A stretch of DNA of 64,000 nucleotides from SURF-21 sp964462595 (GCA_964462595.1 CAYWXM010000067.1:1-64000), one strand, 5' to 3'; numbered from the stretch's first letter, positions 51,868-61,202 are shown. Program-made: numbers and translations. The notes: generated by a model not told the origin, from the letters alone.

Positions 51868-51893
51868 GGTTGAACATGACCTATATTGGGTAC
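51868..51893 (+). promoter_or_regulatory. Sigma-B/F-type general-stress promoter
   Basis: GGTTGA, a 15-base spacer after GTTG, and GGGTAC match the GTTT...GGGTAT pattern of SigB/SigF promoters in Gram-positive bacteria. It lies 70 bases before a GsiB-like gene, a family known to be SigB-dependent in Bacillus. Confidence 0.5.
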
Positions 51894-51963
51894 AAGAATA
51901 ATTGGAGCTTGCGTCGCTGAGACGGGTCTCCTGCAGGGCATTATTTTCAAGGAGGGATCACTC

Positions 51964-52152
51964 ATGGCGAACCGGAAACTGACCAGAAGCGAGGCGGGTC
52001 GCAAGGGGGGCAAGACCACCCTCAAGAAGTACGGCACGGAGTTCTACCAGAAAATAGGGCAAAAAGGGGGCCGCAAGGGCGGACAGACGACAAAAGAGAG
52101 ATACGGTACGGAATTCTACCAGGAGATAGGAAGAAGGGGCGGCCTTAAATAA
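51964..52152 (+). CDS. GsiB-like KGG-repeat general-stress protein
   Basis: This 62-aa hydrophilic protein has LTRSEAGRKGGKTT then two FYQKIG/FYQEIG-x-x-GG units (YGTEFYQKIGQKGGRKGG and YGTEFYQEIGRRGGLK). The repeats match GsiB of Bacillus and the KGG family of desiccation or starvation-induced proteins, thought to protect other molecules as a disordered hydrophilin. Start is ATG with AGGAGG eight bases upstream. A general-stress-type promoter lies upstream. Confidence 0.85.
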   Translation: MANRKLTRSEAGRKGGKTTLKKYGTEFYQKIGQKGGRKGGQTTKERYGTEFYQEIGRRGGLK

Positions 52153-52295
52153 GGCCACGGCCATCGTTCCATCGGATGAGCTTACGTGCCGCATTTGCTT
52201 ACTATGCTATAATACGCGCAAGATCGCGAGCTCCGTTAAGGGCGATAAGCAAGCAGCATACGTGATGCCATAAACCGATGAGGAAGGAGTTCGTC

Positions 52296-52760
52296 TTGCT
52301 CAGCAGCGTAGATGTTCATAACTACCTGCAGACCGCCAACATCCCCCACGAGTTCTCGAGTATGCCGGAGACGGCACGGACCGCGGCGAGGGCCGCGGTA
52401 GTGCTGGGGCTTCTTCCCCATCAAGTGATCAAATCCGTGTTCTTCATCACCCCCCTGGGGCCCCTCATGGTGATGATCCCCGGGGACCGCATGGTGAATT
52501 ACGCGAAGTTGAAAGGCGAAGCGGGCGTGTCGCGACTGCGCCTGCTCAACGCCGACGAGGTACGCAGGCTCACCGGGTATCTCATCGGTTGTACCCCTCC
52601 TGTCGCCTTGAGTACCGACATGCCCAAATACATCGACCTCCAGTCCTTGCGAGAAGACGTGGTCTACACAGGGGGAGGAGAACCGAACATGATCCTTAAG
52701 ATCCGCTCTTACGACCTCGTACGGGCCACCGATGCCGAAATCGTGGATATTGTCCGCTGA
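52296..52760 (+). CDS. YbaK/EbsC-type aminoacyl-tRNA deacylase
   Basis: A 154-aa protein of the YbaK/ProXp fold that clears mischarged tRNAs. Visible: VLGLLPHQVIKSVFF with the conserved lysine, GDRMVNYAKLKGEAGVSRLRLL, and TGYLIGCTPPVAL. The related subfamilies differ in substrate (Pro, Cys, Ala), which I cannot tell here. I take TTG 52296 as start, since AAGGAG lies six bases upstream; an ATG 18 bases earlier lacks a site. A TATAAT near 52,210 could be its promoter. TauE follows 21 bases later. Confidence 0.85.
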   Translation: MLSSVDVHNYLQTANIPHEFSSMPETARTAARAAVVLGLLPHQVIKSVFFITPLGPLMVMIPGDRMVNYAKLKGEAGVSRLRLLNADEVRRLTGYLIGCTPPVALSTDMPKYIDLQSLREDVVYTGGGEPNMILKIRSYDLVRATDAEIVDIVR

Positions 52761-52781
52761 ACTTCGCCGGGAGGATGGATC

Positions 52782-53570
52782 TTGGTTGAAGCAGCGAGAT
52801 ACCTGTTCATAGTACTGCTGGGTTTCGCTTCCGGTTTCACTTCCGGGGCCTTCGGGGTCGGTGGCGGCGTCATCACCACCCCCGCCATACGCATGCTGCT
52901 CTCCCAGTCTTCGGATATCGCGCTGGGTACGCCCCTCCCGGTCATATTTCCGTCTGCTCTGGTAGGAGGTTTCAACTACTGGCGGGCGGGCAAGATCGTC
53001 CCGCGTATCGTCCTTTACTGTTCTCTCTTCGGTCTGGCCGGGACCGCCGCGGGATCTTACGTTACAGCCCTCATCGACACCCGCCTTATCATGATCGCCA
53101 CCTCCCTTATCCTCTTCTACCTGGCGTGGCGTACTTTCGCGACGGCCATGGGCAAAGACCTGCACCAACACCTGGAGGGGTCAAGCGGAGATCAGGGGTG
53201 GCCGGTATGGAAACTCGCCCTTATCGGTTTCACCGCCGGTTTCTTTTCCGGGTTTCTGGGCTTGGGGGGTGGCGTGATAATGGTACCCGCCTTCCTCTTC
53301 CTCCTCCACCTGGAGCTAAAGGAATGCCTGGGCAATTCCCTGGTGGTCATCGCGATCCTGGCCGTGCCGGGAAGTATCATCCACGCTCAGCTCGGACACG
53401 TGGATTGGACTATAGCCATCGCCATGATGGTGGGGGTCATGCCCGGCTCTTACCTTGGCTCCTTCTTCACCTTGCGCGCGCGCAACCGGCGCGTCCTCCT
53501 GCTTTTCTCCTGCTTCCTCTCCGCCATCGGTATAATATTCTTGTTCAGAGAGATACAGGGGCTCGTTTAA
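52782..53570 (+). CDS. TauE/SafE-family sulfite/organosulfur exporter
   Basis: A 262-aa membrane protein with about eight helices and the two internal family repeats: FGVGGGVITTPAI and LGLGGGVIMVPAF. Family members move sulfite, sulfoacetate or related anions across the membrane. TTG start with GGGAGG seven bases upstream. It lies between ybaK and the GNAT gene in the same direction with short gaps, so an operon is likely though the functions look unrelated. Confidence 0.9.
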   Translation: MVEAARYLFIVLLGFASGFTSGAFGVGGGVITTPAIRMLLSQSSDIALGTPLPVIFPSALVGGFNYWRAGKIVPRIVLYCSLFGLAGTAAGSYVTALIDTRLIMIATSLILFYLAWRTFATAMGKDLHQHLEGSSGDQGWPVWKLALIGFTAGFFSGFLGLGGGVIMVPAFLFLLHLELKECLGNSLVVIAILAVPGSIIHAQLGHVDWTIAIAMMVGVMPGSYLGSFFTLRARNRRVLLLFSCFLSAIGIIFLFREIQGLV

Positions 53571-53591
53571 GCCAGTTGAAACGGGAAGGAT

Positions 53592-54494
53592 GTGGTGGTG
53601 ATCATCGCTCCCGAGATACGAAAGCGCGAGAGCGAATTCGTGATGGAGGCTACTCCAGAGATGTTCAAGGCCTACTGGCCCGACGTAAGGGGTAGCTATT
53701 TTTTTCGTAACCGCCGCATGTTCCTGGACTTCATGCAGCAGAACGGGGGCAGGATATACTACTTAAGCCTTGACGGTACGCGTCCCGGCCCACCATTCGC
53801 CCTGGTGGGGAACTGGCGAAGCCGCCCGGACATCACAGCATTGTGGCACGTGAAAGGAGAGGGAGGCCTCAAGAAAAGGCTGGTGAAGACGGCCGCCTCC
53901 CGCAGCTTCGATAACGGAGCCGAGTCATTCGTCACCAAGCCGCTGGGAGAATACGAGGCGGAGGAATACGCCGAATGGGGTTTCGAGCCGGCCTACAGGA
54001 TTGTGCTGCTCGACAGGCAGCTGCGGCATTGCCCCGTATCGATATCAGCCCAAACCGGAGTGGAGATCATACGCTACAAGAAGAGATACCTGGAGGATGT
54101 CCTGAGCCTGGATGCTACCGCTTTCGACGATTTCTGGAGATTGGATGCCCGCACCCTGGAGGCCATAGCGGATACCTGCTACCATAACGCCTTCCTGCTG
54201 GCACGGCGGGGAGGGGAGATCCTGGGATACGCAATCGGCGGGGCGAACGGCAGGTTTGGATACCTGCAGCGTCTCGGCATCCATTCCGGGCATCAGGGGT
54301 CAGGTGTCGGGGAACTCCTCGCCCGCCATATGGTATCGGCCCTGCATGGCCTGGGAGCCACATCCTTGATGGTCAATACCCAGGAGGAGAATACCGCCGC
54401 CCTCGGCCTCTATCGCAAACTGGGATTTGAAACCACGCCCGACCGCCGTCTCATCATGCGCTGCGTCGCTCAAGGTCTGGAGCGGGCAACATGA
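53592..54494 (+). CDS. GNAT-family N-acetyltransferase
   Basis: The 300-aa product has two halves. The C-terminal half (about 155-300) is a clear GNAT domain with the acetyl-CoA loop LGIHSGHQGSGVGELLARHMV and NTQEENTAALGLYRKLGFE. The N-terminal half (WPDVRGSYFFRNRRMFLDF) is a degenerate second GNAT-like domain or a substrate domain. The acceptor is unknown. The gene overlaps the DUF6049-like gene by four bases (ATGA), so it is tied to the murJ operon. Confidence 0.85.
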   Translation: MVVIIAPEIRKRESEFVMEATPEMFKAYWPDVRGSYFFRNRRMFLDFMQQNGGRIYYLSLDGTRPGPPFALVGNWRSRPDITALWHVKGEGGLKKRLVKTAASRSFDNGAESFVTKPLGEYEAEEYAEWGFEPAYRIVLLDRQLRHCPVSISAQTGVEIIRYKKRYLEDVLSLDATAFDDFWRLDARTLEAIADTCYHNAFLLARRGGEILGYAIGGANGRFGYLQRLGIHSGHQGSGVGELLARHMVSALHGLGATSLMVNTQEENTAALGLYRKLGFETTPDRRLIMRCVAQGLERAT

Positions 54495-56551
54495 TCGCCC
54501 GCCGTTTCCTGGCCGTTTTCCTGGTCAGCATGGTGCTGGCGCTCTCTTTTCCGCCAGCGGGCCGGGAGAAAGCCAGCGCCCAGGACGATGCGGTGGAGGT
54601 CTCCTCCTTCATGAACTCCTATTGCTACGTTCCCGGTGACCTTGCATACCTCAATGTCGATCTCGAACTCCCCGGTAATGTGCGGACGGAGGAGATATAC
54701 CTGGAGCTTTATGTCTATCCTTCCGCCTCCACCCGCTCGCAACTGGCTTCCTTCCGGCAGGGAATGCGCCGATACACTATTTACAGCCGCACCCTCGAGA
54801 CCATCTCGCCCGATTCGGAGTGGACGGACAAGATGTACGAGATCGACCTCAAGATGCTGGGGCTCAGGAGCGGGGTCTACCCCTTCGAAACCCGACTTCT
54901 ACGCGGTGGCGAGACCCTTGCCTCAGATCAGAATTTCCTGGTCATCGTGGACCCGACCGCCGGCTATCCCCTGAACCTCTCGCCGCTCTGGACCATGGAT
55001 TTCCTTCCCTCCTACGATGCGCTGGGAAATGACCTGGATAGCGGACTGTCATCTGCCTGCTCTTCCTCAAGCTCGGAAACCGGCTTCCTCTATAACCTGG
55101 CCAAGGTGATGAAGAAAACGCCGGAGGTTCACGGCAGCATAGTCCTGGCAGGTGCGACCTACAGCGACTTGGAATCCCTGGCGGGCGCGGTCGGGGAGGA
55201 TGACGGCGATTACTCGAAGGAGGGAGCCTCCGAGATCATCACGGCTTTGGACGACATGCTGCGCGATGGCCAGGTGGATATCGTGGGCACCTCCTATGCC
55301 TTCGCCGACCTGGACGCACTGGCTTCCCAGGATTGGGAGGAATTCGCGGGGGAAGACGGCGTGACGGAAAGCGACGCGGCGAGGCAAATCCAGCTCGGCC
55401 TCGATTTCACCTACGAAACCTCGGGAAAGGGGATGGGGTTCGTGAATCCGCTCTTCAGCCTGAGCGATTTCACCCTGCAGCAGATGGTTGAAAACGAGGT
55501 GGAATACACCGTGGTGGGGAAGGATTCACTGGAAGCGAGCGCGGCCGGGGAAAGGCTGCTCGAGGGGACGACGATCTCGCAACCGGTGCGCTTCGTAAAC
55601 TCCAACGGGTATACGCTCAAGGCCTTCGTGCGGGATGAGGCCCTTTATGCCTACCTGGAAGGCACTCAGGGGGTGGGTGCGGAACACGTGGTGCAGAACA
55701 TCCTGGCCGAACTGGCGGTATTGCAGCGTGAAAAACCCTATGTCGTGCACTCTTGCGTGCTCGCCTTTCCGCCCAGCTTCGTGCCCTCGCAGGATTTCCT
55801 GAGCAAATTCCACGATGCCGTGAAGGGATGCCCCTGGCTGCAGACGCGCCGCCTTTCCGAGCTGAACGCCGACCAGTTCCCGCTGGAGGGAGTCGCGCTG
55901 CAGGCTCCCGTCTATTCCGGGACCCCTTCGGAGTTCACGCTCGATCTGGGAGGGGTGAGGGACAGTATCGATGATTTTACCACCACCATCCCGGAGGACC
56001 ACCCCCTGCGTGAATCCCTGAAGCGCTCACAACTCATAGCCGAGAACTACCGCTTTACAGGAGAAAGGGACATCGCGGCCGCGCAGGCTTACCTGGGCAG
56101 CATCGAAGCCGTCATCCAGGGGGAGATGGCCAGGGTGAGTATCGAGTTGAAACGTTCCGTGACCCTTTCCAGCACCGAGGGCAAGCTGAGCGTGGATGTC
56201 ACCAGCACCCTCGATTATCCCTTGAAAAAGGTCACCTTGCGTATGGAGAACCCGAATCTAACCTTCCCCGAGGGCAACTCGAGGGAGGTGACCATAGAGC
56301 CGAGAGAGAACCGTTTTATCTTCGATGTCGATACCCGGCGCAAGGGTTCGTTTATCGTCGATATCGTGCTCTCATCCGGAAACCTGGTCATCGACAGCAC
56401 TTCCACCACGGTAAACACCTCGATCATCAACACCCTGGCCATAATCCTTCTGGCCGGCCTGGCCTTCATCGTCGCCATGGTGGTGGTTGCGCGGCGCCTC
56501 CTGCGGAGGGCCCGCGGGGGCAAGCATTCCAGGGGGAGGGTAAAAGAGTGA
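54491..56551 (+). CDS. DUF6049-like secreted membrane-anchored protein (Rv3909 type)
   Basis: A 686-aa envelope protein: a signal peptide (MIARRFLAVFLVSMVLALSF), a large extracytoplasmic part, and one membrane helix near the end (about 640-668) with a basic tail. In mycobacteria and other actinobacteria a protein of this layout, Rv3909/DUF6049, directly precedes murJ, as here. The role is unknown, but the fixed position suggests it works with the lipid II flippase or with wall export. It overlaps murJ by four bases (GTGA). The assignment rests on layout and gene order rather than strong sequence motifs. Confidence 0.65.
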   Translation: MIARRFLAVFLVSMVLALSFPPAGREKASAQDDAVEVSSFMNSYCYVPGDLAYLNVDLELPGNVRTEEIYLELYVYPSASTRSQLASFRQGMRRYTIYSRTLETISPDSEWTDKMYEIDLKMLGLRSGVYPFETRLLRGGETLASDQNFLVIVDPTAGYPLNLSPLWTMDFLPSYDALGNDLDSGLSSACSSSSSETGFLYNLAKVMKKTPEVHGSIVLAGATYSDLESLAGAVGEDDGDYSKEGASEIITALDDMLRDGQVDIVGTSYAFADLDALASQDWEEFAGEDGVTESDAARQIQLGLDFTYETSGKGMGFVNPLFSLSDFTLQQMVENEVEYTVVGKDSLEASAAGERLLEGTTISQPVRFVNSNGYTLKAFVRDEALYAYLEGTQGVGAEHVVQNILAELAVLQREKPYVVHSCVLAFPPSFVPSQDFLSKFHDAVKGCPWLQTRRLSELNADQFPLEGVALQAPVYSGTPSEFTLDLGGVRDSIDDFTTTIPEDHPLRESLKRSQLIAENYRFTGERDIAAAQAYLGSIEAVIQGEMARVSIELKRSVTLSSTEGKLSVDVTSTLDYPLKKVTLRMENPNLTFPEGNSREVTIEPRENRFIFDVDTRRKGSFIVDIVLSSGNLVIDSTSTTVNTSIINTLAIILLAGLAFIVAMVVVARRLLRRARGGKHSRGRVKE

Positions 56552-58215
56552 CCGCGGGCATGGAGCCGGCTCCGCGCGACGAATCAGTCATCTTCGCTAA
56601 GGACGCCGCGGTGATGGCCGTGGGCACGGCTATCAGCCGGGTTACCGGGTTCGTGCGTTACGCGGCCCTGGCTTACGTCCTGGGTTTGACCCTCCGTTTC
56701 GGCGAGACAAACCTACCCAGTACCTATAACCTGGCCAATTCCATGCCCAACATGATATACGACCTGGTCCTGGGAGGCATCATAGCATCCCTTTTCATCC
56801 CCGTCTTCGTGGAATACCTGGCCACACGCTCCCGGGACGAAGCGTGGTACGTGGCAAGCTCGGCTACCAATATATCCCTGATAATACTGGCGTCGGTCAC
56901 CGCGTTGGGCATCGTGGCCAGCCCCATAATCATACGGCTCATGACGCTATTCGGCTCTTACTCCGCCGGCGACGTGACCACCCAGGTAGTGAGGGACCAG
57001 GCCACCTTCCTGCTGCGCTTTTTCGTGCCGCAGATCATCTTCTACGGATTGAGCGCCATCTTCGGCGGACTGTTGAACTCCCACCGCCGTTTTATGGCCC
57101 CGGCCTTCGCGCCCATCGCCAATAACCTGGTGGTCATAGGGACGGTGATAATATTCTATTTTCTTCCAGGCCCACGCGACGATTACCTGCACCTCGTATT
57201 CCTGGCGGTGGGCACCACGGCGGGAGTCGTAGCCCAGGCCCTGGTGCAGATACCATCGCTCGTCAGCATAGGCGTGCGCTACAGGCCGGTGATCGACTTC
57301 AGGCACCCCGCCATACGCAAGATCGGGCGCCTGGCCATACCAATGCTGGGGTATATCCTGCTCTGGCAGGTCGGCACCTGGTTCGTCTTCGCGCTCGCCA
57401 TACAGGTGGACGGAGGCGTGCCATCCTACCAGTATGCCCAGATGTTCTTCCAGCTTCCCTACGGTATCTTCGCCGTATCCATCATCACTGCCATCTTCCC
57501 GGCCATGAGCGAGCACTCCGCCCTGCGCAGGATGTCCCGCTTCAAGGACACCATCAACATGGGCGTCCGTTCCACCCTGCTGATCATCGTCCCCTGTGCC
57601 GTAATCTACCTCACCATGAGCGAGCCCATCATCCGCTTTCTCCTGGAGCACGGTTTCTTCAAAGCGGGGGATACCGAGCTATTGGCGGGCGTACTCTTCT
57701 ACTTCGCCCTCGGGCTTATCCCCTATTCCATCGACATGCTGTTCACCAAGACTTTCTACTCCATGCAGGACACGCGCACCCCCATGATCATCAACTGCTT
57801 CGTGGTGGCCATAAACATAGGGGCAAACATCCTTTTCTTCCGCTGGATAGGGGTCAAGGGTCTGGCGCTCGGGTTTGCCACCGCCTATTTCTTCTCCATG
57901 CTTATCGATGGTACGGTGCTGCGTATCCGCCTCGGCCGTCTGGGAGGAAGAAGGGTGATATCCACCGCGGTTAAGACCCTGGCAGCCGCCGCCTCCATGG
58001 CGCTGGTTATATACGCAGCCGACCGGCTCGTCATCCAGCTCTATCCTCACCCGGGGTTATGGAAGGACCTGCTCGATATGCTGCTTCCCATGATCGGCGG
58101 CATCGCGGTGTTTCTATTCGTGGCCCACGCCCTGCGCATGGAAGAGCTGTGGGCGCTCAAGGATATGCTGCCTCGCCAACTCGCCCGCTTGATTCCAGGC
58201 CATCGGCGCGCGTAA
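56548..58215 (+). CDS. murJ: MurJ/MviN lipid II flippase
   Basis: MurJ moves lipid II to the outer face of the membrane for peptidoglycan synthesis. The 555-aa protein has about 14 hydrophobic helices with family motifs near the start (AVGTAISRVTGFVRYAAL), VLGGIIASLFIPVFVEYL, and the cavity-lining charged residues in later helices. Start is GTG overlapping the previous stop. In mycobacteria MurJ has a C-terminal pseudokinase; this one ends after the flippase core, without that extension. Confidence 0.94.
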   Translation: MTAGMEPAPRDESVIFAKDAAVMAVGTAISRVTGFVRYAALAYVLGLTLRFGETNLPSTYNLANSMPNMIYDLVLGGIIASLFIPVFVEYLATRSRDEAWYVASSATNISLIILASVTALGIVASPIIIRLMTLFGSYSAGDVTTQVVRDQATFLLRFFVPQIIFYGLSAIFGGLLNSHRRFMAPAFAPIANNLVVIGTVIIFYFLPGPRDDYLHLVFLAVGTTAGVVAQALVQIPSLVSIGVRYRPVIDFRHPAIRKIGRLAIPMLGYILLWQVGTWFVFALAIQVDGGVPSYQYAQMFFQLPYGIFAVSIITAIFPAMSEHSALRRMSRFKDTINMGVRSTLLIIVPCAVIYLTMSEPIIRFLLEHGFFKAGDTELLAGVLFYFALGLIPYSIDMLFTKTFYSMQDTRTPMIINCFVVAINIGANILFFRWIGVKGLALGFATAYFFSMLIDGTVLRIRLGRLGGRRVISTAVKTLAAAASMALVIYAADRLVIQLYPHPGLWKDLLDMLLPMIGGIAVFLFVAHALRMEELWALKDMLPRQLARLIPGHRRA

Positions 58216-58249
58216 GGTCGGAGCCGGAAGCAGCCAGACCGGGCAGCCC

Positions 58250-58714
58250 GTGGCTAAAGGAACCCAGACCTCCCTGTCGAAGCTAATTCATGATATGCAC
58301 GTTAAATCCGTTATCTCCAGGTTGCATGGCGAGGAGGGGCAGGTATGGAGCTACCTCCTGAAGATAATCGTTGTCTTCGTGGTGATCGGCGCCATCATAA
58401 CCCAGTTCGGGCCCATCATCTGGAACCACATATCCGTTCACGGCACGGCAGATGACGCCATCGATGAGGCCGTCACCACTTACCAACAGTCCAGGGGAAA
58501 CATGGAAAAGGTCAACGAAAACGTGCAGGCACTCCTGGATTCTCGCGACGTACGCCTCGAAGGCTCGATCAGCTTGAGCAAGGGGCAGGGTGGAGAGCCG
58601 GACACCATAAGCCTCAGGGTGCGGAACATAGTCAACACCTTCCTGTTCGAAAAAGTGAGCTACCTCTGCAGCTATACGGAGGCGTTTGCTTACAGCGAGC
58701 GCACCGTTCCCTAG
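58250..58714 (+). CDS. Small membrane protein downstream of murJ
   Basis: This 154-aa protein has a basic N-terminus, one membrane helix at about 34-53 (YLLKIIVVFVVIGAIITQFG), and a soluble tail. No family recognised. It follows murJ by 34 bases and is probably co-transcribed. The GTG start has no clear ribosome site; ATG 58295 is another option. Its stop shares the palindrome CTAG with the stop of the convergent gene. Confidence 0.6.
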   Translation: MAKGTQTSLSKLIHDMHVKSVISRLHGEEGQVWSYLLKIIVVFVVIGAIITQFGPIIWNHISVHGTADDAIDEAVTTYQQSRGNMEKVNENVQALLDSRDVRLEGSISLSKGQGGEPDTISLRVRNIVNTFLFEKVSYLCSYTEAFAYSERTVP

Positions 58715-58995
58715 AAAGTGGATTGAAAATCTTCCCTGGGCTTGCTTGCCTCTGCCTCCAGGGGCCGCAGCATAACGATATGGCTGCGGTTGACATCGAT
58801 GAAATCGGTGCGGAAAAGCTCCTGGCCGGTGACCAGGTCATATACCTCCACGTCGGTGAGTGCGAAAAAGGACGCCGTTTCCCTTGACTGCATGATGTCG
58901 GTCAAGCGAGCGCCGGCGAATATGTGCAGGTCTGCCGTTATGCGATGCGCGGTAGTGTAGATTTCCACCCTGATCTTTTCTTTTCGCGCGTTCAT
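58711..58995 (-). CDS. Conserved hypothetical protein (DUF6812-like)
   Basis: This 94-aa protein reads RVEIYTTAHRITADLHIFAGARLTDIMQSRETASFFALTDVEVYDL and VNRSHIVMLRPLE, a small beta fold that I associate with DUF6812-type proteins; that assignment is weak. No catalytic motif is visible. It stands alone, convergent with the post-murJ gene, sharing a CTAG stop palindrome. Confidence 0.55.
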   Translation of the reverse strand: MNARKEKIRVEIYTTAHRITADLHIFAGARLTDIMQSRETASFFALTDVEVYDLVTGQELFRTDFIDVNRSHIVMLRPLEAEASKPREDFQSTF

Positions 58996-59281
58996 TCAGG
59001 ACCTCCCAACCTATGCCGCTCGCGAGAGCTACAGCCCCTTCCCGGTGAATTCCAGTTAAATATACCACAAGCGGTCGCCTTTCCCCTCCCCGGAGAACCG
59101 CCTTCCCGCAAGCCGGGCCGGCCACTCCCACCGTTAACCGTGCACGGCACATGGCCGGGCACACACCGGCCGGCGGGCATACCGGGTATTGAAACCCGGG
59201 GACGCGGCGGCTTTTCGTCAAGCAATCCGATCCACGGCCGCACCTACTGTGAGGGGGCCTCTTTTCGTCCACGCACGTCCT

Positions 59282-59986
59282 CTATGCGGGAGGAACCCCG
59301 AGCAGCGCGGGAAGGGGCAGCGGGCCCCCGCCCTCCAGGAGACGGTGAAGCCAGTAGGACCCCGCCAGTTCCAGCGCCGTGAGCAGGACCGCTAAGACCG
59401 CGCTTCCCGCAGTCAGGCCGGCCCCCTCCTTCTTCCTGATCAGGTACAAGAGGAGGAGGTTGAGCACCCAGAAGGTGCCCAGCATGCTGACCAGGAGCCA
59501 GCTCTGTCCCAGGCGAAAAAGCGGCTCGGGACGCCAAAGGTAGAGAATAAGCATGGGGGCGCATATCATGATCACCGCCAGGATATCGGCGGGGTGAGAG
59601 GCGACCTTGTCGGAGCGGTCGCCCCCGAAGACTTCCCGGTTCACCAGCGCCGCCACCGGGAAAGCCATTCCCGCGCCAGCGGCAAAACCGCTCAGGAACC
59701 TGAGTGTATTGGTGCTGTCCCGGAAGCCAAGGTAGCTGGTCAGGCCATCCCATGTAAAAAAGATTATTCCCGCGGCGCCGGCGGCAAGGATCGGCCATGG
59801 CGGCATTCCGCCTCTTTCCCTGCCGCGCAGCAAAGACAGGACCAGGAGCAGGCTGAAGAAGGAAACGAGAAGGCCGGTATCCCGTGAGCACACGAAGAGA
59901 GACCGCTCACCGAAGCGAAGCAGGCGCTCCGGCCTCTGATGGCAGATGGAGAAACCCAGTTCCCAGAGCAGGGTGTCCCACCACAT
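59282..59986 (-). CDS. DUF2085 membrane protein
   Basis: A 234-aa multi-helix membrane protein (about six helices). The defining DUF2085 motif is at the start of the chain: CHQRPERLLRFGERSLFVCSRDTGLL, with the CHQ and C-R-D-T-G elements. The C-terminal half is an unrelated-looking helical region rich in leucine. Function unknown. I place the start at ATG 59986 (MWWDTLLWELG); a longer frame lacks support. It is transcribed leftward after the PLP-enzyme gene. Confidence 0.8.
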   Translation of the reverse strand: MWWDTLLWELGFSICHQRPERLLRFGERSLFVCSRDTGLLVSFFSLLLVLSLLRGRERGGMPPWPILAAGAAGIIFFTWDGLTSYLGFRDSTNTLRFLSGFAAGAGMAFPVAALVNREVFGGDRSDKVASHPADILAVIMICAPMLILYLWRPEPLFRLGQSWLLVSMLGTFWVLNLLLLYLIRKKEGAGLTAGSAVLAVLLTALELAGSYWLHRLLEGGGPLPLPALLGVPPA

Positions 59987-60088
59987 CGCTTTCAACCCCT
60001 GCGTGCGGTGATACAGGCATGGCGGAAGAGCATGCAAACGACATGAGGCTCTGGAGGCGGGTAGGGAAGCGCGAGCCCCGGCGCCATA

Positions 60089-61192
60089 TCACAACTCGTA
60101 TTCCAATGCCCTGAAGGGCTTCTCGAAATAACGGTGAAACGGCTCGGGTAGGAGCCGGTAATCGACATCTGCGATCTGTGGGGAAAAATCGACTGAGTTG
60201 TAGGAATCCACGAAAAGCAGGCTCTCGCCCTCGCGCATACCATTCCCGATCTCCAGCGCGCCCGCCAGGGCCTTTCCGGTATAGGTGCCCTCGAGCCGCA
60301 AGCCCTCGAGTTCCCGCGCTTCCCTCACCGCCTTCACGTCCGTGGGGGTGATGTGCGCGTATCCCTTGCCCAGCTCGCCGCTCACATAGAGCAGGTCTGA
60401 AGGCCTTGCCCGCGGCGCGCGTATCCCGGGGTCAAGCCGGTCGAGCAGGGCGGCCGCCTTGTTCACCAGCCTTGCCCAGAGCCTGGCATTGCAATACGCG
60501 GTTTCCACCACCGCTACGCCCACCAGACGCGAGCGCAGACCCGCCAGGCGCATCCCCAGCCACAAGCCGGCGGAGGTCCCGTGTGTCCCCATGGCGGTTA
60601 CCACGTACTCGGGCTCCGGAAGCAACCCCTCCTCGACCTGCTCCGCCAGCTCGAGCCCCGCGTTCACGTAACCCAGGCAACCCAGCGGAGACGACCCGCC
60701 GGGGCCGAGCCAGTAAAGCTTTTCCCCCCGCGCACGCGCGCTTCTCATCTCCCTGGCGTAGGCCAACGGGATCAGCGGTATGGAGCGCGCCCAGACCATA
60801 CGCACCCCGCTGCGGTAATCCATGAGCAGGTTGCGCTGCACGTATTCGGCGCAGGGCTGGTCGAAAAGAAGCGCGGTTGTTGACAGGCCGAGCCTTCCGC
60901 CATGTATCGACGTGGCGAGCACGTGGTTGGAGCCGGCCGCTCCCATGGTCATCACGCCGCTGCATCCCTTGCGCATGGCGTCCGCGAGTACGAACTCCAG
61001 CTTGCGTACCTTGTTCCCGCCGTAGATATCCGAACTCAGGTCATCCCTCTTCACGTAGAAGGCGGGAAGGCCATGTGCCTTCTCCAGCTTGAGCATGCGC
61101 CTCACCGGTGTCGGCCACCTGCCCAGGGATTCCCACGCGAGGACGTCCTTCAGCCGGGGGTAGCGCCGCAACAGGGGCGGGTATTCTTTCAT
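60089..61192 (-). CDS. PLP enzyme of the ACC deaminase/D-cysteine desulfhydrase family
   Basis: A 367-aa fold-type II PLP enzyme. The PLP lysine lies in IYGGNKVRKLEFVLADA, and GAAGSNHVLATSIHG and GTHGTSAGLWLGMRLAG follow the family. Known members open aminocyclopropanecarboxylate or eliminate sulfide from D-cysteine; this one is diverged and longer, so the substrate is open. Start is ATG 61192 with GAGGTGAT just upstream, directly after the stop of the zinc-ribbon membrane gene, so they are co-translated. Confidence 0.85.
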   Translation of the reverse strand: MKEYPPLLRRYPRLKDVLAWESLGRWPTPVRRMLKLEKAHGLPAFYVKRDDLSSDIYGGNKVRKLEFVLADAMRKGCSGVMTMGAAGSNHVLATSIHGGRLGLSTTALLFDQPCAEYVQRNLLMDYRSGVRMVWARSIPLIPLAYAREMRSARARGEKLYWLGPGGSSPLGCLGYVNAGLELAEQVEEGLLPEPEYVVTAMGTHGTSAGLWLGMRLAGLRSRLVGVAVVETAYCNARLWARLVNKAAALLDRLDPGIRAPRARPSDLLYVSGELGKGYAHITPTDVKAVREARELEGLRLEGTYTGKALAGALEIGNGMREGESLLFVDSYNSVDFSPQIADVDYRLLPEPFHRYFEKPFRALEYEL

Positions 61193-61202
61193 TCTTATCA
61201 CC

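Noticed and set aside
58213..58250. Sequence after murJ resembling the GGUC..GGAAG..AGCAGCC core of SRP RNA
   Set aside because: Only about 25 bases match, the flanking stems of an SRP RNA are absent, and there is no room between murJ and the next gene.
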